A stretch of 64,000 nucleotides of DNA from JACCWP01 sp963785115 (lineage in GTDB: Bacteria > Actinomycetota > Actinomycetes > Propionibacteriales > Nocardioidaceae): NCBI GenBank assembly GCA_963785115.1, contig CAWATY010000006.1, positions 712,332 to 776,331 of the forward strand. The letters are read 5' to 3'. This document shows positions 9,454 through 19,815 of the stretch, piece by piece. Made by a program: the position numbers and the translations under genes. Each line of letters opens with the position of its first letter. Position 1 is the first letter of the stretch. The notes beneath the pieces were generated by a model. It saw only the letters and a list, made by a program, of their open reading frames with translations. It was not told the origin of the DNA and did no database searches.

Positions 9454-9457
<4 letters not shown>
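8576..9457 (+). CDS. Molybdenum hydroxylase FAD-binding subunit (xanthine/uracil dehydrogenase type)
   Basis: The 293-residue product is the medium subunit of a xanthine-dehydrogenase-family enzyme. The FAD loops are visible: AGGQSLVPLLS at residues 32-42 and NRGTTVGS around residue 107. The C-terminal CO-dehydrogenase flavoprotein domain follows. It passes electrons from the iron-sulfur subunit to an acceptor. The GTG start lies 4 bases after the permease stop, and its own stop overlaps the next subunit by 4 bp. With a barbiturase at the end of the operon, the likely reaction of the complex is oxidation of uracil (or thymine) to barbiturate (or methylbarbiturate); xanthine or another heterocycle remains possible. 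Confidence 0.9.
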
Positions 9458-9944
<487 letters not shown>

Positions 9945-9948
<4 letters not shown>

Positions 9949-12365
9949 CGACGAAGCTGTTCGGCGAGCGCGTCCCGCGGGTCGAGGACGACCGGATGCT
10001 GCGTGGCGAGGGGCGCTACACCGACGACCTGGGTGCCGACGCGCTGCACGTCGCGATGGTCCGTAGCCCACACGCGCACGCCCGGGTGGTCGACATCGAC
10101 GTCGACGCGGTGCACGACGTCGAGGGCGTGGTCGCGGTCTACACCTACGACGACCTCAGCGGGCCGATGGCGGCGCCGCTGCCGCTGCTGATCCCGCACC
10201 CGACGCTGACGCACGGGCGCACCCAGTACGCGCTGGCCAAGGACGAGGTCAACTACGCCGGCGAGGCGGTGGCGATGGTCGTGGCCGTCGATCGCTATGT
10301 GGCCGAGGACGCCGCCGGGCGGATCCTGGTCTCGTACGAGTTCCTGCCGCCGGTGGTGGGACTCGAGGCCGCCCGTGCCGCCGACAACCTGGTGCACGAC
10401 GACGTGCCGGGGAACGTCGCGGCGCGGATGGAGCAGGCCAACGGTGACCCCGAGCCGCTGATCGAGGCGGCGCCGCACCGGCTGTCGCTCGACCTCGAGA
10501 TCGAGCGCAGCGCCAGCATGCCGCTGGAGGGCCGGGCGACCCTGGCCCGCTGGGGCGGCGACTCCGGCCGGATGCAGGTCTGGACCTCGACGCAGACCTC
10601 GACCGGCGTCCGCGCGGCCGTGGCCGCCAAGCTCGGCCTCGGCCTGGTCGACGTCGACGTGATCACCCCCGACGTGGGCGGCGGCTTCGGGGTCAAGATC
10701 AACCACCCCTGGCCCGAGGAGCTGCTGGTGCCGATGGCGGCCCGTGCGCTGGGCCGGCCGGTCAAGTTCGTCGAGGACCGGCGCGAGCACTTCATCTCGT
10801 CGGCGCACGAGCGCGGGCAGCTGCAGCACATCGACGTCGGCTTCGACGACGACGGCCGGGTGCTCGGGCTGTCGGTACGCATCTGGCACGACAACGGGGC
10901 GTACATCCCCTACGGCCTGATCGTGCCGATCGTGACGTCGACCCAGCTGCTCGGCCCGTACAAGCCCGGTGCCTACCGGGTGGTCTTCGACTCGCTCTAC
11001 ACCAACACCGTGATGGTCACGCCCTACCGCGGCGCCGGCAGGCCGCAGGGCTGCTTCGCCATGGAGCGCACGATGGACGCCATCGCGCAGGCGCTCGGCA
11101 AGGACCGCACCGAGGTGCGCGCGGCCAACTTCATCCAGCCCGACGAGTTCCCGTTCGACCAGGGGCTGATCTTCCAGGACGGCAAGCCGCTGGTGTACGA
11201 CTCCGGCGACTACCCGGCCTCGCTGGACAAGATCAAGGCCCTGGTCGGCTGGGACGACTTCGAGGCCTACCGCGAGCAGGCCCGCGCCGAGGGCAGGCGG
11301 GTCGGGATCGGGCTCGCCTGCTACGTCGAGGGCACCGGCCCCGGTCCGTACGAGGGCGGTCACGTCCAGATCGAGACCAGCGGTCGGATCAAGGTGGCGA
11401 CCGGCCTGACCACCCAGGGCCAGGGGCACCGGACGGTGTTCGCCCAGATCGTGGCCGACGAGCTCGGCGTGCCACTGGACATGGTCGACGTGGTCACCGG
11501 CGACACCCGGCGGTTCCCCTACGCGGTCGGCACGTTCGCCTCCCGCGGCGCGGTGATGAGCGGGTCGGCGATCGCGCTGGCCACTCGCAACGTCCGGGCC
11601 AAGGCGCTGCGGATCGCGGCCGACGCGCTGGAGGCCAACGAGGACGACCTCGAGATCACCGAGGGCATGGTGCGGGTCAAAGGGGCGCCGGAGTCGGCGG
11701 TCGGGCTGGGGACGCTGGCGGTGCTGTCGAACCCGCTGCGCTACGCGTTCGACGAGGCGTCCAAGGCGGCGACCCAGTTCGCGGTGGGCGACCCCGACAA
11801 GCCGCCGGTCGCCGAGGACGACGAGCCCGGCCTCGAGGGTCGCGACTACTACTCACCCACCCGCTCGACCTTCGCGAACGGCATGCACGCGGTCGTCGTC
11901 GAGACCGATCCCGACACCGCCGAGATCCGGGTGCTGCGCTACTGCGTCGTGCACGACTGCGGCCGGCTGGTCAACCCGATGATCGTCGAGGGGCAGATCC
12001 ACGGCGGCGTCGCGCAGGGCGTCGGCGGCGCACTGTACGAGCGGATGGTCTACGACGAGCACGGGCAGCTGCAGAACGCGTCGTTCATGGACTTCCTGAT
12101 GCCGTACGTCTCCGAGGTGCCCGAGCGGATCGAGATCGACCACCTGGAGACCCCCTCGCCGCTGAACCCGCTGGGCATCAAGGGCGCCGGCGAGGCCGGG
12201 GTGATCCCCTCGGCGGCCGTCTTCGCCGCCGCCATCGAGGACGCCGAGGGCATCCCCATCACCCGGATGCCGATCTCGCCGTCGGAGCTGTTCGAGCTCA
12301 GGCGCCAGCACGGCGCCGACACGAAGCCCGACCCGGAGGACACGGAGAAGGAGAGTGGGCGATGA
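9945..12365 (+). CDS. Molybdenum hydroxylase large (molybdopterin) subunit
   Basis: The GTG at 9945 overlaps the preceding stop (GTGA). The product is 806 residues, normal for a separate large subunit of this family. Motifs in order: GEGRYTDDL, GRATLARW, DVGGGFGVK (Mo-cofactor contact), PYRGAGRP at about residues 360-367 and KGAGEAG with the catalytic base Glu750. The active-site loop RGAGR is the form-II type, not the AYxCxFR loop of true CO dehydrogenases, so this is a heterocycle hydroxylase and not a CO oxidase. Operon partners (nucleobase permeases, cytosine deaminase, barbiturase) make uracil/thymine dehydrogenase (EC 1.17.99.4) the best guess. Confidence 0.9.
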
Positions 12366-12973
12366 AGGTCGCGGGCGAGGCGGTGCTGCACGCACCGGTC
12401 GACAAGGTGTGGGAGGCGTTGCTCGACCCCGCGGTGCTGGTCGCGACCATCCCTGGTTGCGAACGACTGGAGGCGACGGGCGACAACGCCTACGCGATGA
12501 CCGTCACCGCGGGGGTCGCGTCGATCCGGGGCACCTATTCCGGCAGCTGCGAGCTGCGCGATCTGAAGCCGCACGAGTCGCTGCTGTTGAAGGCGTCCGG
12601 TTCCGGTGCTCCGGGCACTGTCGGGGCGGACGTGCGGGTCTCGTTCAGCGACCAGGGAGACGGCACCACTGCGGTGGGCTACGACGCCGACGCCGTCGTG
12701 GGCGGCATGGTCGGCGGTGTCGGTCAGCGGATGCTCACCAGCGTCAGCAAGCGGATGGCAGGTGAGTTCTTCGGTGCGGTCGACAAGGTGCTCACCGGAG
12801 AGGCTCCGACGGTGCCGGCCCAGGCGGGGGCGGCGCCCGGCGCCGAGGCGTCCGGTGTGTTCACGGCACCGGCCAAGGCCCGGGTCGGCGCTCCCGACGA
12901 CTTCGTCAAGGGCGTGCTGGTCGGCGCCGCCCTGGTGGCACTCGGCGTGCTGCTCGGCCGCCGCCGGTCGTGA
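12362..12973 (+). CDS. CoxG-like SRPBCC-fold protein with C-terminal membrane anchor
   Basis: The 203-residue product begins with a carbon-monoxide-dehydrogenase-subunit-G domain: GEAVLHAPVDKVWEALLDP and TIPGCERLEA at the N-terminus. It then has an Ala/Pro-rich linker (about residues 135-175) and a single hydrophobic helix (GVLVGAALVALGVLLG) ending in RRRS. In Oligotropha, CoxG tethers the CO dehydrogenase to the membrane; the same may hold here and would let the dehydrogenase deliver electrons to the respiratory chain. The gene overlaps both neighbours by 4 bp, so it belongs to the dehydrogenase operon. Confidence 0.88.
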   Translation: MKVAGEAVLHAPVDKVWEALLDPAVLVATIPGCERLEATGDNAYAMTVTAGVASIRGTYSGSCELRDLKPHESLLLKASGSGAPGTVGADVRVSFSDQGDGTTAVGYDADAVVGGMVGGVGQRMLTSVSKRMAGEFFGAVDKVLTGEAPTVPAQAGAAPGAEASGVFTAPAKARVGAPDDFVKGVLVGAALVALGVLLGRRRS

Positions 12974-14373
12974 GCCTCGACCACTGGTCGTCCGCCCGGG
13001 CGATGGCGGCCTCCGTACGGGCCGGGGAGATCTCGGCCCGCGAGCTGCTCGAGCTGCACCTCGCCCGGATCGACCAGGTGAACGGACGGGTCAATGCGCT
13101 GGTCAGCATCGAGCCCGAGCGCGCCATGCGGCAGGCGACCGACGCCGACGAGCGGCTTGCCCGGGGTGACGCGGTGGGACCGCTGCACGGCCTGCCGTTC
13201 GCGGTGAAGGACACCCATCACGTGCAGGGCTGGCGCACCACCTTCGGGTCGCCGGTGATGACCGACCACGTGTCCGACCACGATGACCTGCTGGTCGAGC
13301 GCGTCCGGGCCGCGGGCGCCGTCGTCGTGGCGAAGTCCAACGTGCCGGAGTGGGCCGCTGGCTCGCACACCTTCAACCCGATCTTCGGGACCACGCTGAA
13401 CCCGTACGCCCTCGACCGCTCCGCCGGCGGCTCCAGTGGCGGTGCGGCGGCGGCGCTGGCCACCGGCATGGTGCCGCTCGCCGACGGCAGCGACATGGGC
13501 GGCTCGCTGCGCAACCCGGCGTCGTTCTGCAACGTGGTCGGCCTGCGCCCGAGCACCGGCCGGGTGCCGGTGTGGCCCACCTGGAACCACTGGGAGACCG
13601 TGTCGGTGTCCGGTCCGCTGGCCCGCGACGTCGGCGACCTGGCGCTGCTGCTGTCGGTGCTCGCCGGCCCCGACCCGCGCTCGCCGACGGCGCTCGGCGA
13701 CCCGGGCCGGCTGTTCGCCCCTGCGCTCGAGGGCTCGCTCGACGGCGTGCGGGTGGCGTGGGCACCAGACCTCGGCGGCACCATCGAGGTAGACCGCGAG
13801 GTGGCCGCGGTGGTCGCGGCACAGGCCGAGATGCTGGAGACGGCCGGCGCCCGGGTGGTGCCGGCGGCACCGGACCTGTCGGGCGCGGAGGAGACGTTCC
13901 GGACCCTGCGCGCCTGGTTGTTCGACTACACGCTGTCCGACCTGCTGGCCGAGCACCCCGACAAGTTCAAGGAGTCGCTCGCCGACAACATCCGCGCGGG
14001 GGCGCCACTGACCGGGCACGACATCTCCGTCGCGTACGCCGCCCGCACCGAGATCGGTGACCGGATGCGCGGCTTCTTCGCCGACCACGACGTGCTCGCC
14101 CTCCCGGTCAGCCAGGTGCCGCCATTCCCGGCCGACCAGGAGTACCCGTCCGACATCAACGGTCAGGCACAGCAGACCTACCTGGACTGGATGCGCTCGT
14201 GCTACCTGATCACCGTCACCGGCTGTCCGGCGATCTCGGTGCCGGCCGGCTTCACCGCCGGCGGCCTGCCGGTCGGGCTGCAGCTGGTCGCGCCGGTCGG
14301 CGGCGAGCGCCGCCTGCTCGAGATCGCCGCCGCGTACGAGCAGGCCAGCGGAGCCGGGCAGCGCCGCCCATGA
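12970..14373 (+). CDS. Amidase-signature hydrolase (candidate ureidomalonase or malonamate amidase)
   Basis: The 467-residue product has the complete Ser-cisSer-Lys triad of the amidase signature family: Lys80 in FAVKDTHHV, Ser155 in SAGGSSGG and nucleophile Ser179 in GSDMGGSLRNPA. In the oxidative pyrimidine pathway the barbiturase product ureidomalonate must be broken down; a hydrolase of this type could act directly on it (EC 3.5.1.95 activity), or on malonamate if the carbamoyl group is first removed by the FdrA trio. Malonamidase E2 of Bradyrhizobium belongs to this family, which makes malonamate plausible. The gene overlaps coxG and hyuA by 4 bp. Substrate choice is inference. Confidence 0.87.
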   Translation: MSLDHWSSARAMAASVRAGEISARELLELHLARIDQVNGRVNALVSIEPERAMRQATDADERLARGDAVGPLHGLPFAVKDTHHVQGWRTTFGSPVMTDHVSDHDDLLVERVRAAGAVVVAKSNVPEWAAGSHTFNPIFGTTLNPYALDRSAGGSSGGAAAALATGMVPLADGSDMGGSLRNPASFCNVVGLRPSTGRVPVWPTWNHWETVSVSGPLARDVGDLALLLSVLAGPDPRSPTALGDPGRLFAPALEGSLDGVRVAWAPDLGGTIEVDREVAAVVAAQAEMLETAGARVVPAAPDLSGAEETFRTLRAWLFDYTLSDLLAEHPDKFKESLADNIRAGAPLTGHDISVAYAARTEIGDRMRGFFADHDVLALPVSQVPPFPADQEYPSDINGQAQQTYLDWMRSCYLITVTGCPAISVPAGFTAGGLPVGLQLVAPVGGERRLLEIAAAYEQASGAGQRRP

Positions 14374-16472
14374 ACCCCCGCCTGCGCATCGGCATCGACA
14401 CCGGCGGGACGTTCACCGACGTGGTCGCGTTCGACGAGACCACGGGCGATCTGGTGACCACCAAGACGCCGTCAACGCCGAGCGACCCCGCGGAGGGCTT
14501 CCTGGCCGGCATCGACAAGGTGCTCGGGCTGCTCGGCCTGCCGGCCGGGAACGGCGACGCCATCGTCGCGGTGAGCCACGGCACCACGGTGGCGACCAAC
14601 CAGCTGCTCGAGGGCAAGGTCGACCGGGTCGGCTTCCTGACCACCGAGGGCTACGAGTTCGTGCTGGAGATCGCCCGGCAGTCGGTGCCGGACGGCTACG
14701 GCAACTCGTACTTCTGGGTGAAGCCCGACCGCATCGTTCCGCGCGACCTGGTGCGCACCGTCGGCGGCCGGCTCGCGTACACCGGGGAGGAGATCCGCCC
14801 GCTCGACGAGCCCGGCGTGCGCGACGTCGCCCGGTGGTTCCGCGACCAGGGTGTGCAGACCATCGGCATCTGTCTCATCCATGCCTATGCCAACCCCGCA
14901 CACGAGCGGCGGGTCCGCGAGATCCTGCTCGAGGAGCACCCCGACGTTGTCGTGTCGGTGTCGCACGAGGTGCTGCGCGAGTACCGCGAGTACGAGCGGT
15001 CGATGACGACGCTGGTCGACGCGGCGGTGAAGCCGCGGGTGTCGCGCTACGTGCGGACCATCCAGCAGCGGCTGGACGACTTCACCGGCGACCGACCGGT
15101 GCCGTTCTACGTGATGAAGTCCAACGGCGGCGTGCTCTCGGCGGCGGAGGTCGTGCACCAGCCGATCACCACGGTGCTGTCCGGGCCGGCCGCAGGCGCG
15201 CTCGGTGCCGCACTGATCGCCCAGCGGGCAGGCTTCGACCGGGTGCTGACCTGTGACGGCGGCGGCACGTCGACCGACGTGTCGGTCGTGGTAGACGGCG
15301 AGCCGACCCTGACCACCGAGGGCACCGTCGGGGTCTATCCGAGCAAGATCCCGATGATCGACGTGGTGACCGTCGGCGCCGGGGGCGGCTCGATCGCCTC
15401 GCTCTCGCCCGAGGGCACGCTCAAGGTCGGACCGGCGTCGGCCGGCGCCGACCCCGGCCCGCTGTGCTACGCCAAGGGCGGCACCGACGTCACCATCACC
15501 GACGCGCACGTGGTGCTGGGGCGGATCCCGCCGCACCTGCTGGGGGGTGAGATCCCGCTCGACGTCGCCGCCGCCCGCAAGGGGCTCGAGCAGCTGGCTG
15601 CCGACCTGGGCATGGACGTCCCGCACGCGGCGGCAGGCGTGCTGGAGATCTCGGCGTGGAACCAGGCCAACGCGCTGCGCCAGGTCACGGTCAAGCGCGG
15701 CCTCGACGTCCGCGACTTCACGCTGACCACCTTCGGTGGCTCGGGGTCGCTGCTGCTCTGCCGGCTCGCCGACGTGCTGAGCCTTCCCGCCGTCCTGGTG
15801 CCGCCCGACCCCGGCAACGTCTCGGCGTTCGGGCTGCTCACCGTCGACGTCAAGAACGACTACGTGCAGACGTCCGTGCGGCTGCACGACGGTCTCGACC
15901 CGGCCGACATCGCTGGGATGTACGCCGATCTGACCGAGCGTGCCGCGCACGCTCTGGACGGCGAGGGCTTCGCCGCCGACCAGCACCGCTTCGTGCGCAC
16001 GGCCGACCTGCGCTACTTCGGCCAGGCCTACGAGGTACGGGTGCCGGTGCCCGACGGCGAGGTCGACGCGGCGCTGCTCGACGGCGTCGCGACCGCCTTC
16101 CATGCCGAGCACCGCAGCCTGTACGGCTACGACTTCGCCGGCGACGACGACCAGCAGGTCGAGTGGGTCAACCTGCGGGTGTCCGGCATCGGGCCGATCC
16201 GCCGGCCGGAGATCCGCCGGCACGACGCCGGCCCGGGCGGAGCGCCGCAGCCGACGAGCACCCGCGACGTCTGCTTCGACCCGGCCGACGGATACGCGTC
16301 GACTCCCGTCCACGCACGGGCGGACCTGCGCCCCGGGCACGTGGTCGCTGGCCCGGCGGTCATCGAGGAGTTCGGCTCCACGGTGCCGCTGCACCCCGGG
16401 TTCAGCGCCCGGGTGGACCCCTACCTCAACCTCGTCGTCTCCCGGCAGGCCGCGGAAGGGGGTCAGCCGTGA
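14370..16472 (+). CDS. hyuA: Hydantoinase/oxoprolinase family protein, HyuA subunit
   Basis: The ATG at 14370 overlaps the amidase stop (ATGA). The 700-residue product has the ATPase fold: GIDTGGTFTDVVAFD at residues 8-22, SHGTTVATNQLLEGK, LSGPAAGALGA, CDGGGTSTDVSVV and FGGSGSLLLCRLA. HyuA/HyuB pairs carry out ATP-dependent ring opening of hydantoins or 5-oxoproline, and related sets carboxylate ketones. The absence of a third small subunit argues against acetone carboxylase. In this operon it may open a cyclic by-product or act on a hydantoin-like substrate imported with the pyrimidines, using ATP that carbamate kinase can regenerate (inference). Confidence 0.9.
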   Translation: MNPRLRIGIDTGGTFTDVVAFDETTGDLVTTKTPSTPSDPAEGFLAGIDKVLGLLGLPAGNGDAIVAVSHGTTVATNQLLEGKVDRVGFLTTEGYEFVLEIARQSVPDGYGNSYFWVKPDRIVPRDLVRTVGGRLAYTGEEIRPLDEPGVRDVARWFRDQGVQTIGICLIHAYANPAHERRVREILLEEHPDVVVSVSHEVLREYREYERSMTTLVDAAVKPRVSRYVRTIQQRLDDFTGDRPVPFYVMKSNGGVLSAAEVVHQPITTVLSGPAAGALGAALIAQRAGFDRVLTCDGGGTSTDVSVVVDGEPTLTTEGTVGVYPSKIPMIDVVTVGAGGGSIASLSPEGTLKVGPASAGADPGPLCYAKGGTDVTITDAHVVLGRIPPHLLGGEIPLDVAAARKGLEQLAADLGMDVPHAAAGVLEISAWNQANALRQVTVKRGLDVRDFTLTTFGGSGSLLLCRLADVLSLPAVLVPPDPGNVSAFGLLTVDVKNDYVQTSVRLHDGLDPADIAGMYADLTERAAHALDGEGFAADQHRFVRTADLRYFGQAYEVRVPVPDGEVDAALLDGVATAFHAEHRSLYGYDFAGDDDQQVEWVNLRVSGIGPIRRPEIRRHDAGPGGAPQPTSTRDVCFDPADGYASTPVHARADLRPGHVVAGPAVIEEFGSTVPLHPGFSARVDPYLNLVVSRQAAEGGQP

Positions 16473-18427
16473 GCGGGTCGCGCACGGCGCCGACGCAGTT
16501 CCCGTTCGGCGCGCTCACCGATGGTGCCGGAGCCGACGCCGACCCGGTGCTGGTCGAGATCGTGCAAGGCAGCCTGGCGTCGGTGGAGCGGGAGGTCGAG
16601 ACCGCGATCGCTCGGACGTCCCGCTCGCCGATGATCCGCGACGCGCACGACTTCCGCGCCGGCATCCACGACCGGCTGCTGCGCAAGCTCACCGGCCGGT
16701 CGTACTCCGCGCTGGTGCACCCGGTGGCGCGCGACTTCCCGCTGGAGACCATGCGTCCCGGCGACGTGTTCTTCCACAACGACGTCTACCGCTCGGAGGG
16801 CGGCATCGGGCACCTGCCCGACCTCTGCGTCACCGTTCCCGTGTTCGCCGAGCGGAGCGAGGCGGACGATCAGCACAGCTGTGACGGCGAGGTGGTCGCG
16901 TTCGTGCAGGCGTTCGGGCACCACGACGACATCGGCGGGGCGGTGCCGGGATCGATGCCCAGCCACGCGACGTCGTGCTTCGAGGAGGGGCTGATGGTGC
17001 CCCCGATCAAGCTGTGGAGCGCCGGTGAGCCCAACCGGGCGGCGCTGGCGATCATGACCCGCAACTCGCGGATGCCCGAGTCGCTGGCCGCCGACCTCGA
17101 CGCCGAGTGCTCGGCCTGCCTGATGGGCGCGCGCCGTCTCGGCGAGCTGTTCGCGAGGTACGGGCGGGACGTGGTGGAGTCGTGCTTCGACGCCGTCATC
17201 GACCGCACGACTCAGACCTACCGGCGCGAGATCCTGTCCCGCATCCCTGTCGGCAGCTGGGTGTGGGAGGACTACGCCGAGCACGACGGCGTCGACGAGC
17301 CGAAGCTGCACACCCAGCGGATCACGCTGACCCGTACGGCCGCCGACGACCCGGACGGCGAACGGCTCGTCATCGACTTCGACGGCACGTCACCGCAGGC
17401 GAAGGGCCCGATCAACCACTGCGGCGACTACTCCGACGGCGTGTTCCTGAAGAAGTGGCTGGCCCCGATCCTGCGCAACCTGGCGGAGACGCCGGAGCGG
17501 ATGGCCGAGCTCGACGTCAACGAGGGCGTGGTGCCGCTGATCGAGATGCGGTTCCCGCCACCGGGCACGCTGCTCACCCCGGTGTTCCCGGCGCCGACCA
17601 ACGCGCGGACCTTCGTGATCCTGCGGCTGCTCGGCGTCCTCGCCGGCGTGCTGGCCAAGGCCGTCGACGGCCGGATGCCGGCCGACCAGGAGACGATCCG
17701 CTACACCGGTGTCTACGGTGACGACATGGACGGCCGGTCGTACCTGATGCGCGAGGTGCTCGGCGGTGGCGCCGGCGGCCGCTACTACGCCGACGGCGAG
17801 GACACCATCCACGTCGTGCCCGACTCGCGCAACCTGCCGACGGAGTTCACCGAGTCGCGTTTCCCCTTCGTGGTCGAGCGTCTGGGCCTCGCCCTCGACT
17901 CGGGCGGCGCGGGGGAGTACCGCGGCGGCCTCGGCTACGAGAAGCACATCCGGATGCTCAAGGACGCCCACTTCATGTCGATCGCCGACCGGTCGATCCT
18001 CGCCTGCTGGGGAGTCAGAGGCGGCAAGGCGGGCACCCCGTTCCAGGTGGTCATCGACCCCGGCGGCCCGCACGAGCGCGAGGTCGACGCGTTGGCCGAC
18101 GACGAGCCGGTACGGGCCGGTGAGGTGATCCGCATCCGCACCACCGGCGGCGGAGGGTGGGGTGACCCGCTCGACCGCGACCCCGACGCGGTGCTCCGTG
18201 ACCTGCGCTGGACCAAGGTGTCGCCGGGGTCCGCCCACGACGACTACGGCGTCGTGGTGACCGGCTCTGCCGACGGCGGCGACCTGGCGTACGACGCCGA
18301 CGCGACCCGGGCGCGGCGGGACGAGCTGCGGGCCGCGCGGGCCGACCGCGAGCCCTTCTTCGACCGAGGACCCGGCTATGCCCGGCTGGCGGGCGGTGCG
18401 ACTGCTGCGGAGGTGGACTGGCGATGA
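16469..18427 (+). CDS. hyuB: Hydantoinase/oxoprolinase family protein, HyuB subunit
   Basis: The GTG at 16469 overlaps the hyuA stop (GTGA); longer open frame upstream lies antiparallel in hyuA and is not coding. The 652-residue product has the HyuB landmarks: GDVFFHNDVYRSEGGIGHLP, GHHDDIGG, FDGTSPQAKGPINH and PPGTLLTPVFPAPTN. HyuB is the metal-containing catalytic partner of HyuA. It is the usual length and shows no missing segment. The stop overlaps the start of the NCS1 permease by 4 bp. Exact substrate unknown: hydantoin, N-methylhydantoin and pyrimidine breakdown products are all compatible. Confidence 0.9.
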   Translation: MSGSRTAPTQFPFGALTDGAGADADPVLVEIVQGSLASVEREVETAIARTSRSPMIRDAHDFRAGIHDRLLRKLTGRSYSALVHPVARDFPLETMRPGDVFFHNDVYRSEGGIGHLPDLCVTVPVFAERSEADDQHSCDGEVVAFVQAFGHHDDIGGAVPGSMPSHATSCFEEGLMVPPIKLWSAGEPNRAALAIMTRNSRMPESLAADLDAECSACLMGARRLGELFARYGRDVVESCFDAVIDRTTQTYRREILSRIPVGSWVWEDYAEHDGVDEPKLHTQRITLTRTAADDPDGERLVIDFDGTSPQAKGPINHCGDYSDGVFLKKWLAPILRNLAETPERMAELDVNEGVVPLIEMRFPPPGTLLTPVFPAPTNARTFVILRLLGVLAGVLAKAVDGRMPADQETIRYTGVYGDDMDGRSYLMREVLGGGAGGRYYADGEDTIHVVPDSRNLPTEFTESRFPFVVERLGLALDSGGAGEYRGGLGYEKHIRMLKDAHFMSIADRSILACWGVRGGKAGTPFQVVIDPGGPHEREVDALADDEPVRAGEVIRIRTTGGGGWGDPLDRDPDAVLRDLRWTKVSPGSAHDDYGVVVTGSADGGDLAYDADATRARRDELRAARADREPFFDRGPGYARLAGGATAAEVDWR

Positions 18428-19815
18428 CCACGGACACGACTGACCTGCACCACGGGCTCGCACCCGTCCCCGACGAGGGCCGGGTCTCGACCCCCAGCCA
18501 GCAGTTCTGGATCTGGGCGGGCGCCAACATCGCGCCGATCAACTGGGTGCTCGGCGCGCTCGGCATCAACATCGGGCTCGGGCTGCGGGACACCGTGCTC
18601 GTGCTGGTGCTCGGCAACCTGGTGGGCATGGCCGTGTTCGGCCTGTTCGTGCTGATGGGTCAGCGCACCGGTGTCACCCAGATGGTGCTGACCCGTTCGG
18701 CGTTCGGTCGTCGCGGCGCCTACCTGCCCACCGTCATCCAGGGCGTGATGTCGGCCGGGTGGTGCGCGATCAACACCTGGATCGTGCTCGACCTGGTGAT
18801 CGCGTTGCTCGGCGAGATCGGCTACACCGGCGGCACCGGCACCAAGCTGACGGTCGTCGCGGTGATCATGGTCCTGCAGGTGTGGATCGCCGCGAACGGC
18901 TACACCTGGATCGCCACCTTCGAGAAGTACACCGTGCCGGTCACGCTGGTCGTGCTGGTCGCGATGACGGCCGTCGCGTGGTCCAAGCTCGACATCGACT
19001 GGTCCTATCCCGGCGCCGGGCTGACCGGCACCGACCGGCTGTCGGCGATGTCGACGGTGATGACGGCGATCGGCATCGGCTGGGGCATCACCTGGTTCGC
19101 GTACGCCAGCGACTACTCGCGCTTCGTACCGCGGTCGGTGCCGCCCCGGCGGCTCTACGCCGCCTCGACGCTGGGCCAGTTCCTGCCGGTCGTGTGGCTC
19201 GGCGTGCTCGGCGCCAGCCTGGCCAGCGTCAACGGCGCGGTCGACCCCGGCGAGCTGATCGTCGAGTCGTTCGGCGCGCTGGCGATCCCGGTGCTGCTGC
19301 TGGTGCTGCACGGGCCGATCGCGACCAACATCCTGAACATCTACTCCTGCGCGGTGTGCGCGCTGGCGCTGGACCTGAAGCTGAGCCGGCGCACGGTCGT
19401 CTACGCGGTCGGCGTGTTCGCCAGCGTGTTCACCGTCGTGCTCGTCTACCAGACCGACTTCGCGCACGCGCTGGACGGCTGGCTGGCCAGCCTCGTCACC
19501 TGGGTGGCGCCGTGGGCCGCGATCATGCTGGTGCACTACTACTGGCTCAGCCGCGGACGGGTCGACGCCGAGGTGCTGCTCGACCCGCCGGGCGCCGGCC
19601 GGCTGGCCGACATCCGGTGGAGCGCGCTGATCGCGTTCGTGGTGGGCATGGTCGCCACCTGGGCGTTCGAGTTCGGCATCCCGACGTACCTGCAGGGTCC
19701 GGGCGCCAAGGCGCTCGGCAACGTCGACCTGTCCTGGCTGGCCGGTGCCCTGGTCGCCGGCGTGGTCTACGCCGTGTTGTCGACCACCGAGAAGGGCCAG
19801 GTACGTGCTCACTGA
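18424..19815 (+). CDS. NCS1-family cytosine/purine permease
   Basis: The 463-residue product has about 12 membrane segments. The NCS1 landmarks ANIAPINWVLGALG (about residues 33-46, TM1), SAFGRRGAYLPTVIQ and the TM6 segment GITWFAYASDYSRFVP are present and match the CodB-like cytosine/purine permease branch. It should import cytosine or a related base. It overlaps hyuB by 4 bp and overlaps the start of the following cytosine-deaminase gene, a permease-deaminase pairing analogous to codBA of E. coli, although the deaminase is of a different family. Confidence 0.9.
   Translation: MTTDTTDLHHGLAPVPDEGRVSTPSQQFWIWAGANIAPINWVLGALGINIGLGLRDTVLVLVLGNLVGMAVFGLFVLMGQRTGVTQMVLTRSAFGRRGAYLPTVIQGVMSAGWCAINTWIVLDLVIALLGEIGYTGGTGTKLTVVAVIMVLQVWIAANGYTWIATFEKYTVPVTLVVLVAMTAVAWSKLDIDWSYPGAGLTGTDRLSAMSTVMTAIGIGWGITWFAYASDYSRFVPRSVPPRRLYAASTLGQFLPVVWLGVLGASLASVNGAVDPGELIVESFGALAIPVLLLVLHGPIATNILNIYSCAVCALALDLKLSRRTVVYAVGVFASVFTVVLVYQTDFAHALDGWLASLVTWVAPWAAIMLVHYYWLSRGRVDAEVLLDPPGAGRLADIRWSALIAFVVGMVATWAFEFGIPTYLQGPGAKALGNVDLSWLAGALVAGVVYAVLSTTEKGQVRAH

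Noticed and set aside
14370..18427. Acetone carboxylase
   Set aside because: Only the alpha/beta-like HyuA and HyuB are present; the small third subunit expected for acetone carboxylase is absent.
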